Positions 61,667 through 64,000 of a stretch of 64,000 nt of DNA are shown one piece after another. The stretch is from the NCBI GenBank assembly GCA_963714875.1, contig CAVQQI010000008.1, positions 124,001 to 188,000 on the forward strand, read 5' to 3'. Source of the DNA: JBAOHV01 sp963714875. Its GTDB lineage: Bacteria; Actinomycetota; Acidimicrobiia; Acidimicrobiales; Microtrichaceae. The stretch's first letter is position 1; every line of letters begins with the position of its first letter. The position numbers were made by a program, and so were the translations under genes. Under the pieces are notes generated by a model, which had not been told where the DNA came from, did no database searches, and was given only the letters and a program-made list of their open reading frames with translations.

Positions 61667-64000
61667 GTGGATCTCGGCCGATTGAACGGGATGCAGGCAA
61701 CCGAAGCGCTCGGCGAGCTCGTCATGGCGCTGGATCTGATGCCGACCGGCGCAGTGGCCCACCGACGGTCCGGCGAGCTGCTCGCGGCGAACGCCGAGGG
61801 CGCTGCGCTGCTGGCTGCGCGGCACTCCGACTGGCTGGACGCCCACGGACGGACACCGTGGGAGGCTGCGCCGGCGGAGGGGACCTCGACCGCCGAGCTG
61901 CTGCTGACGGTGCCCGGTGGTGCACCGCGCTGGGTGTCGGCGTTCTCGCGGCGGACGACCACGGGCCTCGGCGACGACGTGGTGGTGACGACCCTCGTCG
62001 ACACCACAGAGCGTCGGGGGTGGGCCGCCGAGCTGCTCGAGGACTTCCGCAGCCGGTTCGCGATGAGCTGGATGCACAGCGAGTTGCCGGTCGCCCTGGT
62101 CGGCGTCGGCGGCGACGAGTGCGGCAGGGTCCTGGTTGCCAATGATGCGACCCGGGCGCTGCTCGGCGGCCGGGCGATCGAAGGCCTCGATCTGGCCGAT
62201 GCGTTCGCCGGGCTGTCACCCGAGGTGCCGCTGGTCGAGGTCGTGACCGAGCTCTGTGCGGGGCACTCGCACCACAGCAACGTGCTGCTGACCGGCACCG
62301 ACGGGGCCTCGGTGCTGCTGGGACTGACGGTGGCACGGGCGCAGACGGGCCGGCCGTTGTTCATACTCGCCCACGCCCTCGACCAGTCGCGACTGGTCGA
62401 GGCCGAAGCGGCCCACCGCCGTGAGCTCGCCCGGGGCCAGGCGATCCACGCACACAGCTCGGACGTCGTCGTCGTGATCGATGCCGACGGAACGCTCCGC
62501 TACGTCGGCCCGTCGTCGGCGTCGGTGCTGGGCTGGGAGGGCGACGCGGTGCTGGGATCCAGCATCTTCGACCTGGTCGACCCCGACGACAGCGAGCTCG
62601 CCGTCGAGGCGTTGATGAACACTGCCGAGCGACCCGGGCCGGCGGCGCCCTTGCGTGCTCGCGCCCGACATGCGAACGGCACCTCGGTGCCGGTCGAGGT
62701 GGTCGCGGTCAATCTCCTGGGCCAGGAGGACGTGGACGGCATCGTCGTGACGATCCGGGACATGTCCGCAGAGGACGAGGAGCATGAGGAGACGTCGCTG
62801 CGCGAACAGCGCTACCGCAGGATCGTCGAGCACGCCTCCGACGGCATCCTGGTGGTCGACGAGGTCGGCGTGATCACCTACGTGAACGGGAGGATGGCCG
62901 AGATCATCGGCTGTTCGGTGCCCGAGCTCATCGGGCGCAGGGCGCTCGAGCTGTCCGCGACCGATGCCCTGCCCGACGCGCAGGAGCACATCGATCGCGC
63001 ACAGCAGGGCATCGAGGAGCGCTTCCCCTTCGAGCTGCTCCGGGCCGACGGGACGACGGTGCAGGTGCTGGTGTCGTCCTCGCCGTTGATGCGCGACGGC
63101 GTGTTGCTCGGCGCGGTGTCGTGGCTCACCGACATGACCGAGATCGAACGAACCCGCCTCGAGCTCGACCAGAGCGTCCGCAGCCTCCGGGCGCTGCTGG
63201 GTGCGCTGCCCGATCTGATCTTCCGCATGGACCGCGACGGTCGGTACCTCGACTACCACTGCAGTGACCGTTCGATGTTGGCGGTGGCTCCCGAGGAGTT
63301 CCTGGGCCGCACGGTGACCGAGGTGCTGACCGAGGAGAGGGCCCCGGGTCTGGCGTCGGATTTCGTCGGGAGCATCCGGCGGTCCCTCGATGAAGAGGTG
63401 CTGCAGACGCTGCGCTACGAACTCGAGGTGGGCTCCGATCCACGGCGCTTCGAGGCGCGCTTCACCCCCGCGGGCGCCGACGAGGTCCTCGTCATCGTGC
63501 GTGATGTGACCGACCTGCACCGCAGCGAGCAGCTCCGGCTGGAACAGGCGCGCGAGCTGATGCTCCGACAGGCGCAACTCGAGCGTTCGTCGTTGGAGCG
63601 TGCGTTGGAGCGAACCCGCCGCACCGAAGCCATGGGCTACCTCGCGGCGACCATGGCCCACGACGTCAACAACCTGTTGGGCGTCGTCAACAACTACGCA
63701 TCGGCCATCCGGCGAGGGGCGGCGGAACCGCAGATCGTCAGCGACGCCGAGCAGATCGCCCAGGCGGTGCAACGTGGCGCAGAGCTGACACGTCAGCTGC
63801 TGTCGGTCGGCCAGCAGCCGAGCGGCGCCCACCGCGAGCTGGAGCTCAGATCGGTGGTCGCAGATCTCGCCGACACCCTCCGCGGCGCCTTCCTCACCGA
63901 CGACGGGGTGTCGTTGGCCTTCGAGCTCGGCGACGACCCTGCCCCGGTCATCGGCTCTCGCGAACGTCTGGAGCAGGCCGTCACCAACTTGGTGATCAAC
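61667..64000 (+). CDS. Multi-PAS sensor histidine kinase (3' end outside the window)
   Basis: At least 778 codons, open to the window edge, so no stop is seen. Several PAS-type domains follow one another: a divergent N-terminal one, one around VVVVIDADGTLRYVGPSSA, one around RRIVEHASDGILVVDEVGVI and one around LRALLGALPDLIFRMDRDG. A coiled segment leads to the H-box YLAATMAHDVNNLLGVVNNY with the phosphorylated His, then the start of the ATPase domain: the N-box ERLEQAVTNLVIN is the last thing visible. There are no membrane spans, so it senses cytoplasmic cues. The H-D-x-N-N-x-L type is typical of hybrid-style kinases, and a receiver domain may follow. Confidence 0.88.
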   Translation, partial: MDLGRLNGMQATEALGELVMALDLMPTGAVAHRRSGELLAANAEGAALLAARHSDWLDAHGRTPWEAAPAEGTSTAELLLTVPGGAPRWVSAFSRRTTTGLGDDVVVTTLVDTTERRGWAAELLEDFRSRFAMSWMHSELPVALVGVGGDECGRVLVANDATRALLGGRAIEGLDLADAFAGLSPEVPLVEVVTELCAGHSHHSNVLLTGTDGASVLLGLTVARAQTGRPLFILAHALDQSRLVEAEAAHRRELARGQAIHAHSSDVVVVIDADGTLRYVGPSSASVLGWEGDAVLGSSIFDLVDPDDSELAVEALMNTAERPGPAAPLRARARHANGTSVPVEVVAVNLLGQEDVDGIVVTIRDMSAEDEEHEETSLREQRYRRIVEHASDGILVVDEVGVITYVNGRMAEIIGCSVPELIGRRALELSATDALPDAQEHIDRAQQGIEERFPFELLRADGTTVQVLVSSSPLMRDGVLLGAVSWLTDMTEIERTRLELDQSVRSLRALLGALPDLIFRMDRDGRYLDYHCSDRSMLAVAPEEFLGRTVTEVLTEERAPGLASDFVGSIRRSLDEEVLQTLRYELEVGSDPRRFEARFTPAGADEVLVIVRDVTDLHRSEQLRLEQARELMLRQAQLERSSLERALERTRRTEAMGYLAATMAHDVNNLLGVVNNYASAIRRGAAEPQIVSDAEQIAQAVQRGAELTRQLLSVGQQPSGAHRELELRSVVADLADTLRGAFLTDDGVSLAFELGDDPAPVIGSRERLEQAVTNLVIN

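Noticed and set aside
1..64000. CRISPR array or prophage
   Set aside because: No regularly spaced direct repeats, cas genes, integrase, or phage structural genes were seen.

Overview
The window is high-GC DNA, coding on both strands, with many short overlapping operons (ATGA, GTGA and TGATG junctions). Several features point to an actinobacterium: a CsoR copper repressor, a perfect actinobacterial LexA/SOS box in front of a DUF222-HNH (13E12-type) gene, a FadE34-like fused acyl-CoA dehydrogenase, a LigD-type polymerase and a PPOX/F420-type remnant. The gene mix (LtrA, UnbU/UnbV, carotenoid oxygenases, Rieske and P450 enzymes) would suit an environmental lineage such as Acidimicrobiia. That placement is inference; no rRNA or tRNA gene was seen.

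Layout. 0-4.7 kb: copper (csoR, copZ, a 49-aa membrane peptide, copA) and arsenic-type (ArsI-like VOC protein, arsR) resistance. 4.7-8.5 kb: a GMC oxidoreductase, a PAS-PAS-GGDEF protein and an AHSA1 protein. 8.5-12.6 kb: the conserved ATP-grasp / alpha-E / transglutaminase trio, then a prepilin-like protein carrying a ComEA-type DNA-binding tail. 12.7-20.9 kb: a GH43-like lipoprotein followed by an accessory zone with toxin-antitoxin genes, repeats, truncated genes joined end to end, and many frameshifted relics, including a YceI-cytochrome c-copper monooxygenase fusion. 20.9-34 kb: katG, a serine hydrolase, a nitrilase-family protein, DUF429, a PEP-mutase-family enzyme, YceI, fused FadE, LtrA and a carotenoid oxygenase.

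34.1-43.1 kb: a tightly coupled oxidative catabolic cluster. Six minus-strand genes (carotenoid oxygenase, amidohydrolase, SDR, ThuA, P450, ACMSD-type amidohydrolase) diverge from a Rieske oxygenase and a lipoprotein. This is the best candidate for an undescribed pathway. 43-54.5 kb: an esterase lipoprotein, SDR, PcfJ-like protein, penicillin-acylase-family lipoprotein, ThrE exporter, LigD polymerase, DUF2127, DJ-1 and LLM proteins. 54.6-64 kb: a divergent UnbV/UnbU pair, FUSC protein, 1-Cys peroxiredoxin, the SOS-controlled DUF222-HNH gene and a multi-PAS histidine kinase that runs off the end.

At least 20 coding frames break, mostly by one extra base. The breaks cluster at 2.5-4.6, 15-21, 27.0, 52 and 60-61.5 kb; none was seen at 27.1-51.8 kb. 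Whether they are real decay or local sequence error cannot be decided from the sequence alone. Frame-broken but otherwise complete genes are listed as CDS; truncated or multiply broken ones as pseudogene.
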